DNA of 64,000 nucleotides. Origin: Candidatus Saccharicenans subterraneus. Its GTDB lineage: Bacteria > Acidobacteriota > Aminicenantia > Aminicenantales > Saccharicenantaceae. Every line of letters begins with the position of its first letter. The stretch's first letter is position 1. The translations under genes and the position numbers were made by a program. The notes under the pieces are model-generated. The model ran no database searches. It was not told the origin of the DNA and was given only the letters and a program-made list of their open reading frames with translations. The stretch lies in contig QUAH01000005.1 of the NCBI GenBank assembly GCA_003426165.1, forward strand, positions 158,050 to 222,049. Direction: 5' to 3'. Positions 56,604-64,000 of this stretch are shown here, piece by piece.

Positions 56604-57770
56604 ATGAACATCATTTTCCTGGATAACGGAGCCACTAGCTATCCCAAACCGGAAGAAGTCTACCGGTTCATGGACTATTTCTACCGTAACTTCGGGGTCA
56701 ACCCGGGCCGCTCTGGCTACGACCTCTGCCTGGAAGCCGGGGACATGGTGGAAAACACCAGAAAAATGCTGAACGAATTTTTTAACGGACATGACCCCAA
56801 CCGTCTGTGCTTCACCTATAACTCGACCGACGCCCTGAACCTGGCCATTTTTGGCCTGCTGCAGCCGGGCCAGCACGCCATCACCACCACCATCGAGCAC
56901 AACTCGGTCCTCAGGCCACTCTACCACCTTTCCCTCCAGGGGGTCGAGGTTGATTATGTCCCCTTTGACAGCCGCGGGTTTGTCGACCCCGATGATATCA
57001 GGAAGAAAATAAAGAAAAATACCAGGCTGGTGGTGGTCAACCACGCCTCCAACGTCATCGGCACCGTCCAGCCGGTTAAGGAAATTGGCCAGATCTGCAA
57101 GGAAAACGGCGTCCTGTTTGCCATAGACGCCTCCCAGTCGGCCGGGAAGATACCGATTGACATGAAGGATATGAACATCGATGTGGTCTGCTTCACCGGC
57201 CACAAGTCCCTGCTGGGCCCGACCGGCATTGGCGGGTTGTGCGTGGCCGAAGGGGTGGATATCAAGATAACCCGGGCCGGTGGAACCGGGGTTCGGTCGG
57301 CCCAGAGAACCCACCTGGAAGAATATCCTTACCGCCTGGAGTACGGCACTCCCAACGTCCTGGGCATCGCCGGACTGCAGGCCGGGGTTAAATGGATCCA
57401 GGAAAAAGGGCTGGATAACATCCACCACCACGAAATGAAATTGACCGAGATGCTGGTCAGCGGCCTGAAAGAAATTGACGGCGTGACCCTGTACTGCCAG
57501 GACGACCTGACCAACCATATCAGCGTCATCGCCTTCAACGTCAACGGGATGGAGGCCCAGGACGTGGGCATCATGCTGGACGCCGACTATAACATTGCCT
57601 GTCGCACCGGCCTGCACTGCGCCCCCCTGGTTCACGAGCAACTGGGAACGGATAAGATAAAAGGAGCGGTGCGTTTCGGTATCGGCCCCTTCAACACCGA
57701 AGATCATATTAAGACGGCCATCCAAGCGGTTAGAGAAATTGTTGATTTCCACAAGAGCAGGAAACGCTGA
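56604..57770 (+). CDS. Cysteine desulfurase family protein (class V aminotransferase)
   Basis: A 388-residue PLP enzyme of the SufS/CsdA-like group. FLDNGATSYPKPEEV starts the protein, TTTIEHNSVLRPL and NHASNVIGTVQPV follow, the PLP Lys is in FTGHKSLLGPTGIGGL, and the persulfide Cys lies in CRTGLHCAPLVHEQLGT. It would remove sulfur from cysteine to give alanine and an enzyme persulfide. No scaffold (IscU/SufU) or suf genes are adjacent; instead the convergent neighbour is a DsrC-like sulfur-carrier gene. ATG at 56604 with TTCTGGAGG upstream. Confidence 0.93.
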   Translation: MNIIFLDNGATSYPKPEEVYRFMDYFYRNFGVNPGRSGYDLCLEAGDMVENTRKMLNEFFNGHDPNRLCFTYNSTDALNLAIFGLLQPGQHAITTTIEHNSVLRPLYHLSLQGVEVDYVPFDSRGFVDPDDIRKKIKKNTRLVVVNHASNVIGTVQPVKEIGQICKENGVLFAIDASQSAGKIPIDMKDMNIDVVCFTGHKSLLGPTGIGGLCVAEGVDIKITRAGGTGVRSAQRTHLEEYPYRLEYGTPNVLGIAGLQAGVKWIQEKGLDNIHHHEMKLTEMLVSGLKEIDGVTLYCQDDLTNHISVIAFNVNGMEAQDVGIMLDADYNIACRTGLHCAPLVHEQLGTDKIKGAVRFGIGPFNTEDHIKTAIQAVREIVDFHKSRKR

Positions 57771-57874
57771 AGTCCGTTTCAGGCAGAATCTCCGGACCGC
57801 CCTCCCCTGTCCGCAATAATATTTGAAAATTTCCCCCAAAAATCTCTATGGTAAACTCCAGGCCCTGGCCCGAT

Positions 57875-58195
57875 TCAAACGCAGCCGTCAGGCTTGGGCA
57901 ACCCGGCCACCTTGCAGGCCCCCTTGGCCGGGCCGGAAGGAAAAAGCTCGTAGATGTGCTTGAGCGATATTCCCGTTTCGGCCACCATCTTGCGGATCAT
58001 CGGGGCCTGGCCTTTCTGCAGGTAGTAGCTTCTTATGTAGTTGACGACCTTCCAGTGTTCTTCGGTCATCTGGTCTATGCCTTCGGCCTGCTTGGCCAGA
58101 AACCGGGCGATCTCCTCGTCCCAGATTTCCGGGGTGGCCAGGAAACCTTCTTCGTTGAGTTTAAGCCTGGTGCCCTTGAATTCAATTTCGCTCAT
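57875..58195 (-). CDS. dsrC: DsrC/TusE family sulfur-carrier protein with both C-terminal cysteines
   Basis: A 106-residue protein with the family helix-rich core (WKVVNYIRSYYLQKGQAP, ISLKHIYELFPSGPAKGACK) and the flexible C-terminal arm CKVAGLPKPDGCV. Both conserved cysteines are present, C94 and the penultimate C105, which is the DsrC pattern; TusE proteins of the tRNA thiolation relay keep only the last one. DsrC carries trisulfide from dissimilatory sulfite reductase and other sulfur enzymes. No dsrAB is seen in the window. The adjacent convergent cysteine desulfurase is a possible sulfur source. GGAGTG precedes the ATG. Confidence 0.9.
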   Translation of the reverse strand: MSEIEFKGTRLKLNEEGFLATPEIWDEEIARFLAKQAEGIDQMTEEHWKVVNYIRSYYLQKGQAPMIRKMVAETGISLKHIYELFPSGPAKGACKVAGLPKPDGCV

Positions 58196-58241
58196 CGGAT
58201 TTCACTCCAGAAACAAAGATCAGAAAAAATTATAGCTCATT

Positions 58242-59990
58242 TCAGGCCGGCTGGCTATCGGTGGCCTGGACTGGCAGCCAGACCGTGAAGCTGGAGCCAA
58301 AGCCAGGAGCGCTTTTGACCTCGATTTTCCCGCCGTGGGCCAGAACGATATGCTTGACTATGGACAGGCCCAGGCCGGTTCCGCCCGTGCGCCTGGAACG
58401 CGACTTGTCCACAACATAAAAGCGTTCAAAAATCCTGGGCAGGTGCTCCTCGGGAATGCCGATACCGGTGTCGGTTACGCTGAGCAGAACGCCCCCGGCT
58501 TCCGGTTTAAGAGCGACCACCACCCCGCCTTTTTCTGTGTACCTGATAGCGTTATCCACCAGGTTGATGATCAGCTGTTCAATCTGGAAAGCATCGGCCG
58601 CAATAAGGGGCAGGGGTTCAGCCTCCAGTTTAAGGTACAACCCTTTGTTGTTGGCTTCTTTCTGATAAGCCTCAACCACCCCCCTGACCACGGCGGCCAG
58701 GTCCAGCGGCGCTTTATCCAGCTCCAAACCCTTCTCTTCCAGCTCCGATAGCCGGGCCAGGTCTTCAACCAGCCTGACCAGGCGTGCCGTATTTCTCTTG
58801 ATGATGTCGAGGTAGCCGCGGCCCTCCGGGCTGAGTTTTTCCTCTTCCAGGGTTTCCAGGAAACCACTGATGGCCGTGAGCGGTGTCTTCAATTCGTGGG
58901 CCAGGTTGGCCACAAACTCTTTCTTCCTCAGGTTGAGTTCGCGGGTTTCAGTTATATCCCTGAACTTTATAAGATAATTCTGCCGCCCGGGCAGCCAGCT
59001 CGAAAGGCAGGAATAAGTTCGGCCTCCCTTCTCCAGCTGGCATTCGACCGGCCCGGCCGATTGCCTGGCCCGGTGGACCAGCTCGTGGAGTTCAGGCCGG
59101 CGCAGGCTCTGCCAGAAAAACTCGCTGTCCGGGCTTATCTCCGGGAACATTTCCCTCAGGCTCCGGTTCATGAGAATGATCCGGCCATTCTGATCAACCA
59201 GGAGCCAGCCCTCATCGCTGGAATCTATAAAAGTCCGGAAAACTTCCCGGTCAGATTTTATGGTTTGAGACAACTCGCCCATCTTTTCCAGGAGGAGGTT
59301 CAAATCGGCGGCCAGGGGCTCCAGCCTGGAAACCAGGAACGGCCCCAGCGAAACCCGTTCGGCACCGGCCGCCGCCCGGGCCAGAAGGACCGAGGCCTGG
59401 TCGAGAGGTCTCTGGATGGTCCTGACCAGGAAGAACAGGACCAGGCTACCGGCGATAAAAAGGATTAAGAGCGTAATCACCAGCCGGTTCCTGGCCTCGA
59501 GGTAAGGGCCCACGGCCAGCTTCAGCGGCCGGCTGACCCGGCAGACCGCCGTCACTTCATCCTGCTTTCTGACCGGAACGGCCACGTAGAGCATCTTCCG
59601 GCCCAGGGTGTCGCTGTACCTGACCGTGGAAAATACCTCGCCGACGAGGGCAGCCGTGATTTCAGGCCGGTAACGATGGCTTTCCATCTCTTCGGCCCGG
59701 CCCTCGCTGTCATAGCTGACCCGGCCCGTGATATCGATCAGGGTCACCCTGGTCCTGGAGATCCTGGCCTGGGTGTAAAGCATCTTCTGCAATGGTTCTT
59801 GTTCCGGCGCTTCATAACCGGCAATCTCCACACTCAGGGCCAGGGCCAATTCCGTAAGCTCGTTGACCTGGTCGGCCATCATTACCTGCCGTAAGTGTCG
59901 CAGGCTCCACAGAAAAACGACGGCCAGGATTACCAGCAGAAAGCACAGCAGCATCAGGTAACTTCTGTTAAAAAACTTTTTGAGTTTCAT
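58242..59990 (-). CDS. Membrane sensor histidine kinase (PhoR-like)
   Basis: A 582-residue kinase. Transmembrane helix 1 (about 11-30), an extracytoplasmic sensor domain (31-165), helix 2 (169-189), HAMP-like linker, a PAS region (247-350), HisKA with H365 in ANLAHELKTPLTAISGFLE, and HATPase with LIINLVDNAIRYTEKGG, VTDTGIGIPEEHLP and GTGLGLSIVKHIV. It senses an external or envelope signal and phosphorylates a response regulator. No response regulator gene lies beside it, so it is an orphan here. GGAG precedes the ATG. Confidence 0.93.
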   Translation of the reverse strand: MKLKKFFNRSYLMLLCFLLVILAVVFLWSLRHLRQVMMADQVNELTELALALSVEIAGYEAPEQEPLQKMLYTQARISRTRVTLIDITGRVSYDSEGRAEEMESHRYRPEITAALVGEVFSTVRYSDTLGRKMLYVAVPVRKQDEVTAVCRVSRPLKLAVGPYLEARNRLVITLLILFIAGSLVLFFLVRTIQRPLDQASVLLARAAAGAERVSLGPFLVSRLEPLAADLNLLLEKMGELSQTIKSDREVFRTFIDSSDEGWLLVDQNGRIILMNRSLREMFPEISPDSEFFWQSLRRPELHELVHRARQSAGPVECQLEKGGRTYSCLSSWLPGRQNYLIKFRDITETRELNLRKKEFVANLAHELKTPLTAISGFLETLEEEKLSPEGRGYLDIIKRNTARLVRLVEDLARLSELEEKGLELDKAPLDLAAVVRGVVEAYQKEANNKGLYLKLEAEPLPLIAADAFQIEQLIINLVDNAIRYTEKGGVVVALKPEAGGVLLSVTDTGIGIPEEHLPRIFERFYVVDKSRSRRTGGTGLGLSIVKHIVLAHGGKIEVKSAPGFGSSFTVWLPVQATDSQPA

Positions 59991-60132
59991 CCCGATACTC
60001 CAGGGGGCCGGAAAGACTTTCGCCGCGGCCAGTTATGATTCCAGATTATAAAAAATTTCATGCTAAATAAAAACCTTTTTTTACAATAAATTTATATGTT
60101 AAAATTTTAAGGTGAAGAGAAGGAGGTGGTCC

Positions 60133-60870
60133 ATGGAAAAGCTGGTCATATTGGTCATGGCTTTTTTGCTGGGCCTGGCTCCCCTGCTGGTCTCAGGCCA
60201 GAAGCATGAAGAAGACCTGATCCCGACGACCTCGGGCGACCTGAAAATAACCTTCCTGGGACACGGTACCCTGATGTTCACCTTCCAGGGTAAGGTCATT
60301 CACGTCGACCCCTGGCAGGAACAGGCCGATTACCGGCAGCTGCCAAAAGCCGACCTGATTCTCATAACCCACGAACACTTCGACCATCTGGACCCAGAAG
60401 CCATCAAGATGCTGCGCCATGATTCCACGGTCATCATCGGGACCGCGGCCTGCCAGTCCAGGGTGCCCGGACTCAAGGTAATGAAGAACGGAGACCGGCT
60501 GGCGGTCCTGGGCCTGGAAATAGAAGCTGTGCCAGCCTACAACATCCAGCACAAGAGGCCGGATGGCAACCCCTTCCATCCCAAAGGCTCGGGCAACGGT
60601 TATGTCATTACCTTTGCTGACAAGAGGGTATATGTTGCCGGAGACACCGAAAACATACCGGAAATGAAGAACCTGAAGAATATCGCCATCGCCTTTTTGC
60701 CCATGAACCTGCCCTATACCATGACCCCGGAAATGGTGGCCGAGGCCGTCCGCTGGTTCAAGCCGGCTATCCTCTATCCCTATCATTACGGTGAAACTGA
60801 AGTTGCCAGGCTGGTCAACCTGCTGAAGGATGCTCCGGAAATTGAAGTGAGAGTGCGCCGGTTGAAATAG
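60133..60870 (+). CDS. Exported metallo-beta-lactamase-fold hydrolase (UlaG-like)
   Basis: A 245-residue protein with a signal peptide (residues 1-22, LLVSGQ). FLGHGTLMFTFQGKVIHVDP and THEHFDHLDP (HxHxDH, H80/H82/D84/H85) define a UlaG-like metal-dependent hydrolase; VYVAGDTENIPEM carries a further Asp ligand and YPYHYGET the final His. Substrate unknown. GGAGG seven bases before the ATG at 60133 sets the start; a GTG seven codons earlier overlaps this site. Confidence 0.87.
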   Translation: MEKLVILVMAFLLGLAPLLVSGQKHEEDLIPTTSGDLKITFLGHGTLMFTFQGKVIHVDPWQEQADYRQLPKADLILITHEHFDHLDPEAIKMLRHDSTVIIGTAACQSRVPGLKVMKNGDRLAVLGLEIEAVPAYNIQHKRPDGNPFHPKGSGNGYVITFADKRVYVAGDTENIPEMKNLKNIAIAFLPMNLPYTMTPEMVAEAVRWFKPAILYPYHYGETEVARLVNLLKDAPEIEVRVRRLK

Positions 60871-61079
60871 GAAACTGACAACTGCTGCCCTGGAAAAACA
60901 GAAAAGATCGAAGGCCGGTTCTCATTTTATCCGGGCACAAAGAGATTACCTTCTTATTTCGGTTCGCAGCCGATTTGATGCAGCCAGGCTGAAGTCCTGA
61001 CCAGAGCCCGGGGAAGACCCGGCAGCCAGAGCCCCCCAATCACCCGTTGACGTCCCGGCGGGCAAAGAGCCGGACCATT

Positions 61080-63800
61080 TTAATAGACCCGGTAGAACCT
61101 TAACTTCTTGTTCAGCCACTTGACAATTTCCATGCCCCAGAGCGATAGCGAGGACAGCACCACGACCAGGCCCCAGTCAAAGAGGGTCAGGTTCTGGGTC
61201 TTGAAAATTTTCTGGAAGGAAGGCACGTAGACCACCGAAAGCTGAAGCGATAGAGATACCAAAAAGGCATAGACCAGCTTCAGGTTGGAAAAGAGTCCCA
61301 GCTCAAAGACCGACTTCATCTGACTGCGACAGTTGAAAGCATGGAAGAGCTGGCTGACCGAGAGAACGATGAAAGCCGCGGTCCGGGCCCTTTCTATGCC
61401 CTCGTTCTCCACGAACAGTACATAGCTGAAGGCTACCAGGGCACAGGCCGCCATAAATATCCCCTGGATAGACATCAGGCCGGCCCGCCGGCGGTCGATG
61501 ATTGGTTCGCCGGGCTGGCGCGGCGGACGGGACATTATCTCCGGGTCGGGCGGGTCGAAGCCCAGGCCCAGGGCCGGGAAGCTATCGGTCACCAGGTTCA
61601 CCCAGAGAATCTGGATGGGGAGCAGGGGAACCGGCCAGCCGATCAAGGAAGCGGTGAACATGACCATGATCTCGGCCAGGTTGCAGGACAGCAGGTAGTG
61701 GACAAATTTCTTGATATTGTCGTAAATGGCCCGGCCCTCTTCCACCGCGGCCACGATGGAGGCAAAGTTATCGTCGGTCACCACCATGTCCGAGACTTCC
61801 TTGGTGACGTCGGTCCCGGTTATGCCCATGGCCACGCCGATGTCCGCTTCCTTGACGGCCGGGGCGTCGTTGACCCCGTCACCGGTCATGGCCACCACCT
61901 CTCCCCTGTCCTTCCAGGCCCGGACGATTCTCAGCTTGTGCTCGGGCGACACCCGGGCATAAACCTGGATCTTATCCACCTTCTCCCGGTATTCTTCCGG
62001 CTTCAGGCTGTCGAACTCTTCACCACTCAGGGCCAGAGCACCTTCATCCAGCATACCCAGCTCCCGGGCAATGGCCACGGCGGTTACCTTGTGGTCGCCG
62101 GTAATCATAACCGGCTTGATTCCAGCCCGTTTGCAATCGGCAATCGCCTTGATTACCTCGGGACGCGGCGGGTCGATCATGGCCACCAGGCCGGCAAAGA
62201 CCAGTTCCTTCTCTATGGCCGTGGCCTCGAGTTTTTCGGGGAAAGAGGAAAATTTCCTGTAGGCACAGCCCAGAACTCTCAGGGCCTGCCGGGCCAGGGA
62301 ATCGTTGACCTGAAGCAGGCGGTCCAGGTCTTGCGGAGTTATTGGCCTTTCCTGCCCGCCCTCAAAAATCCGACTGCAATTCTTGAGCAGGATATCGGGT
62401 GCCCCCTTGACGTAGGCCACAAAACCATGACCCGATTTCCGGAGCATGGTCATCATCTTGCGCTCGGAGTCAAAGGGAATTTCTTCAACCAGGGGCTCGG
62501 CTTTTTCCAGTTCTTCAAGACTCAGCCCGGCCTTGGCAGCCAGAGTTAGAAGCGCTCCCTCGGTCGGGTCGCCGACTATGCGGTAACGTCCCTGATTCTC
62601 AGCCAGCCGGGCCGAGTTGCAAAGGGTTCCACAGGTCAGGGTCCTGAGCAGACCGGGAAATTCTGCCGGCCTGACCGGGCGGTCATCAAGCAGAAATTCA
62701 CCCTCCGGCTGGTAGCCAATTCCGGAAACCGTGAACAGGCGACCGTCGGCATAGACGGCCTTGACCGTCATCTCGTTCCTGGTCAGGGTGCCGGTCTTGT
62801 CGGAGCAGATAACGGTGGCCGCACCCAGGGTTTCAACCGAAGGTAATTTCCTGATGAGGGCGTGGCGCTTAACCATTCTCTGGACACCCAGGGCCAGGGC
62901 AATGGTCACCACCGCCGGCAGGCCTTCGGGAATGGCCGCCACGGCCAGGCTGACCGCGGTCAGGAAGACCTGGACCAGTTCCCCACCCCGCAACCACTCC
63001 AGCAGGAATATCAGCCCGACCAGACCAAAACACAGGTAAACTATCCAGCGGCCGAATTGCTCCAGCTTTCTCTGCAGCGGAGTGGTTTCCAGGGAAATCT
63101 CCTGGATCATGCGGGCAATCTGGCCCAGCTCGGTAGACATGCCGGTGGCCACCACCATGGCCCGGGCCTTGCCGGATGAGACCGAAGTCCCGGCATAAAC
63201 CAGGTTGGCCCGGTCAGCCAGCGGGATGTCTTCCCCTTCCAGCACGGCCCCGGTCTTGAAGACCGGGGTGGACTCCCCGGTCAGGGCGGCTTCGTGAACG
63301 GCGAAATTGGTTGTATGGTAGACGACCCGGGCATCAGCGGCCACGTGGTCGCCAGCTTCCAGTTCCAGCAGGTCGCCGGGGACAATTTCCCGGGCCGGGA
63401 TCTGTTTCAGCTCGCCGTCCCTGATGACCCTGGCCATCGGGGCGGCCATCTTCTTCAGGGCAGCCAGCGATTTCTCTGCCCGGAACTCCTGGACAAAACC
63501 CAGCACGGCATTAAGGATGACAATGGCGATTATGGCCAGGGCGTCTACCCATTCTCCCAGAAAACCGGAGACTATGGCCGCACCGATCAGCACCCAGATC
63601 AAGAAAGACTTGAACTGGTCGAAAAAGACGGCCAGGGGGGAACGGGAGGGTGCTTCCTGCAACTGGTTTGGTCCGTATTTTTCAAGAGAAGCAGCCGCCT
63701 GCTCAGAGCTAAGTCCATGCTTGAGGTCAGAATCATAGGCAGCGGCGACATCTTCTGGAGTCATCATCCAGAATTTAAGGGCTGGTTCCTTGTCTGGCAT
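61080..63800 (-). CDS. Calcium-transporting P-type ATPase (SERCA/PMR1-like, type IIA)
   Basis: A 906-residue P2A ATPase. It has LTGESTPV (174-181), the phosphorylation site CSDKTGTLT (D334), TGDGVNDAPAVKEADIGVAM, and ten predicted membrane helices with the calcium-site sequences VAAIPEGLPAVVT in M4, NLAEIMVMF in M5 and ILWVNLVTDSFPALGLGFDPPD, split between M6 and its following loop. These agree with Ca2+ (or Ca/Mn) pumping out of the cytoplasm. AAAGGAGA precedes the ATG. It ends near an empty 209-bp convergent gap and starts beside an IS256 end. Confidence 0.92.
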   Translation of the reverse strand: MPDKEPALKFWMMTPEDVAAAYDSDLKHGLSSEQAAASLEKYGPNQLQEAPSRSPLAVFFDQFKSFLIWVLIGAAIVSGFLGEWVDALAIIAIVILNAVLGFVQEFRAEKSLAALKKMAAPMARVIRDGELKQIPAREIVPGDLLELEAGDHVAADARVVYHTTNFAVHEAALTGESTPVFKTGAVLEGEDIPLADRANLVYAGTSVSSGKARAMVVATGMSTELGQIARMIQEISLETTPLQRKLEQFGRWIVYLCFGLVGLIFLLEWLRGGELVQVFLTAVSLAVAAIPEGLPAVVTIALALGVQRMVKRHALIRKLPSVETLGAATVICSDKTGTLTRNEMTVKAVYADGRLFTVSGIGYQPEGEFLLDDRPVRPAEFPGLLRTLTCGTLCNSARLAENQGRYRIVGDPTEGALLTLAAKAGLSLEELEKAEPLVEEIPFDSERKMMTMLRKSGHGFVAYVKGAPDILLKNCSRIFEGGQERPITPQDLDRLLQVNDSLARQALRVLGCAYRKFSSFPEKLEATAIEKELVFAGLVAMIDPPRPEVIKAIADCKRAGIKPVMITGDHKVTAVAIARELGMLDEGALALSGEEFDSLKPEEYREKVDKIQVYARVSPEHKLRIVRAWKDRGEVVAMTGDGVNDAPAVKEADIGVAMGITGTDVTKEVSDMVVTDDNFASIVAAVEEGRAIYDNIKKFVHYLLSCNLAEIMVMFTASLIGWPVPLLPIQILWVNLVTDSFPALGLGFDPPDPEIMSRPPRQPGEPIIDRRRAGLMSIQGIFMAACALVAFSYVLFVENEGIERARTAAFIVLSVSQLFHAFNCRSQMKSVFELGLFSNLKLVYAFLVSLSLQLSVVYVPSFQKIFKTQNLTLFDWGLVVVLSSLSLWGMEIVKWLNKKLRFYRVY

Positions 63801-63873
63801 AGGGTCGTTGTCTCCTTTAATTTAAAACCATATGGATCCTGGAAAGCCGGCTTATGATTATACCATTTTAAGG

Positions 63874-64000
63874 GGCCATGTCAAGTTTTGTTCGCAATTT
63901 GGCCACCGTAAGATCTCCATTTTAAGCCTTAGTTAGCAGCCTGGGCCACCGAACTTTCTAACACCTGCCTGAACCTCTCCGGCTTGATGTAGGCATAATC
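63874..64000 (-). mobile_element. IS256-family transposase C-terminus and terminal repeat (copy C, continues past window edge)
   Basis: On the minus strand, codons from the window edge to 63929 read DYAYIKPERFRQVLESSVAQ and then AAN with stop TAA at 63929-63931. The following 55 bases (63874-63928) match the terminal repeats of copies A and B. The coding end is unbroken in this visible part, so an intact IS256-family element may lie beyond the right edge. Confidence 0.8.

Noticed and set aside
56442..57839. 465-codon minus-strand frame opposite the cysteine desulfurase
   Set aside because: The plus strand encodes a clear PLP enzyme with all motifs; the antisense product shows no family features.
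61341..62549. Plus-strand frame opposite the P-type ATPase
   Set aside because: Shadow of the ATPase coding strand; composition biased to Gly/His/Gln and no ribosome binding site or motif.

Overview
The window reads as a bacterial chromosome segment, mostly GC-rich, from a free-living, protein-degrading organism. The mix of secreted M14 carboxypeptidases, a VPS10/Asp-box exoprotein, a Tat-tagged TldD, corrinoid methyl transfer, a lysine-ketoglutarate reductase/saccharopine dehydrogenase pair and IS256-type elements suggests an Acidobacteriota-like lineage (for example Aminicenantes). That placement is inferred from gene content only; no rRNA or other phylogenetic marker was analysed.

Layout, left: 1-487 is the tail of a beta-CASP/RMMBL metallo-beta-lactamase gene. 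752-5619 (minus) is a compact four-gene operon: RACo-type corrinoid activator, homocysteine methyltransferase, corrinoid protein and a pyrrolysine-free MttB-family methyltransferase. Together they look like a complete route from a methylated substrate to methionine. 5885-8754 holds a TldD/TldE pair. 9056-12908 holds two tandem M14 peptidase homologues, one with a degraded active site. 13096-16284 encodes a large Asp-box exoprotein, followed by parA-parB.

18087-23570 is the accessory part: 1.27 kb of AT-rich DNA without genes, a frameshifted IS256-family transposase tail, then a four-gene AT-rich operon (AraC-type regulator, MauE-like membrane protein fused to a redoxin domain, a 76-residue exported peptide with ten cysteines in its mature part, a secreted six-bladed beta-propeller). 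A broken IS481-like gene fused to a second IS256 end closes it. The operon is the best candidate here for an undescribed system. A third copy of the same IS256 end lies at the right edge (63874-64000) in the opposite orientation.

Middle: rho, then tRNA-Leu-tig-clpP-clpX-lon (protein folding and turnover), a TPR protein whose protease-like domain has Cys in place of the catalytic Ser, small membrane proteins, a lipid kinase, a lytic transglycosylase, alaS, pilT, and a heat-shock operon hrcA-grpE-dnaK-dnaJ-rsmE-Ser/Thr kinase. Its DnaK is short and appears to lack the helical lid.

Right: a MEMO-like gene, a split lysine-ketoglutarate reductase/saccharopine dehydrogenase pair, cysS-yraN-M14 peptidase, folK, a D-aminoacylase-like lipoprotein, a cysteine desulfurase convergent with a two-cysteine DsrC, an orphan sensor kinase, an exported metallo-beta-lactamase-fold protein and a SERCA-like P-type ATPase.
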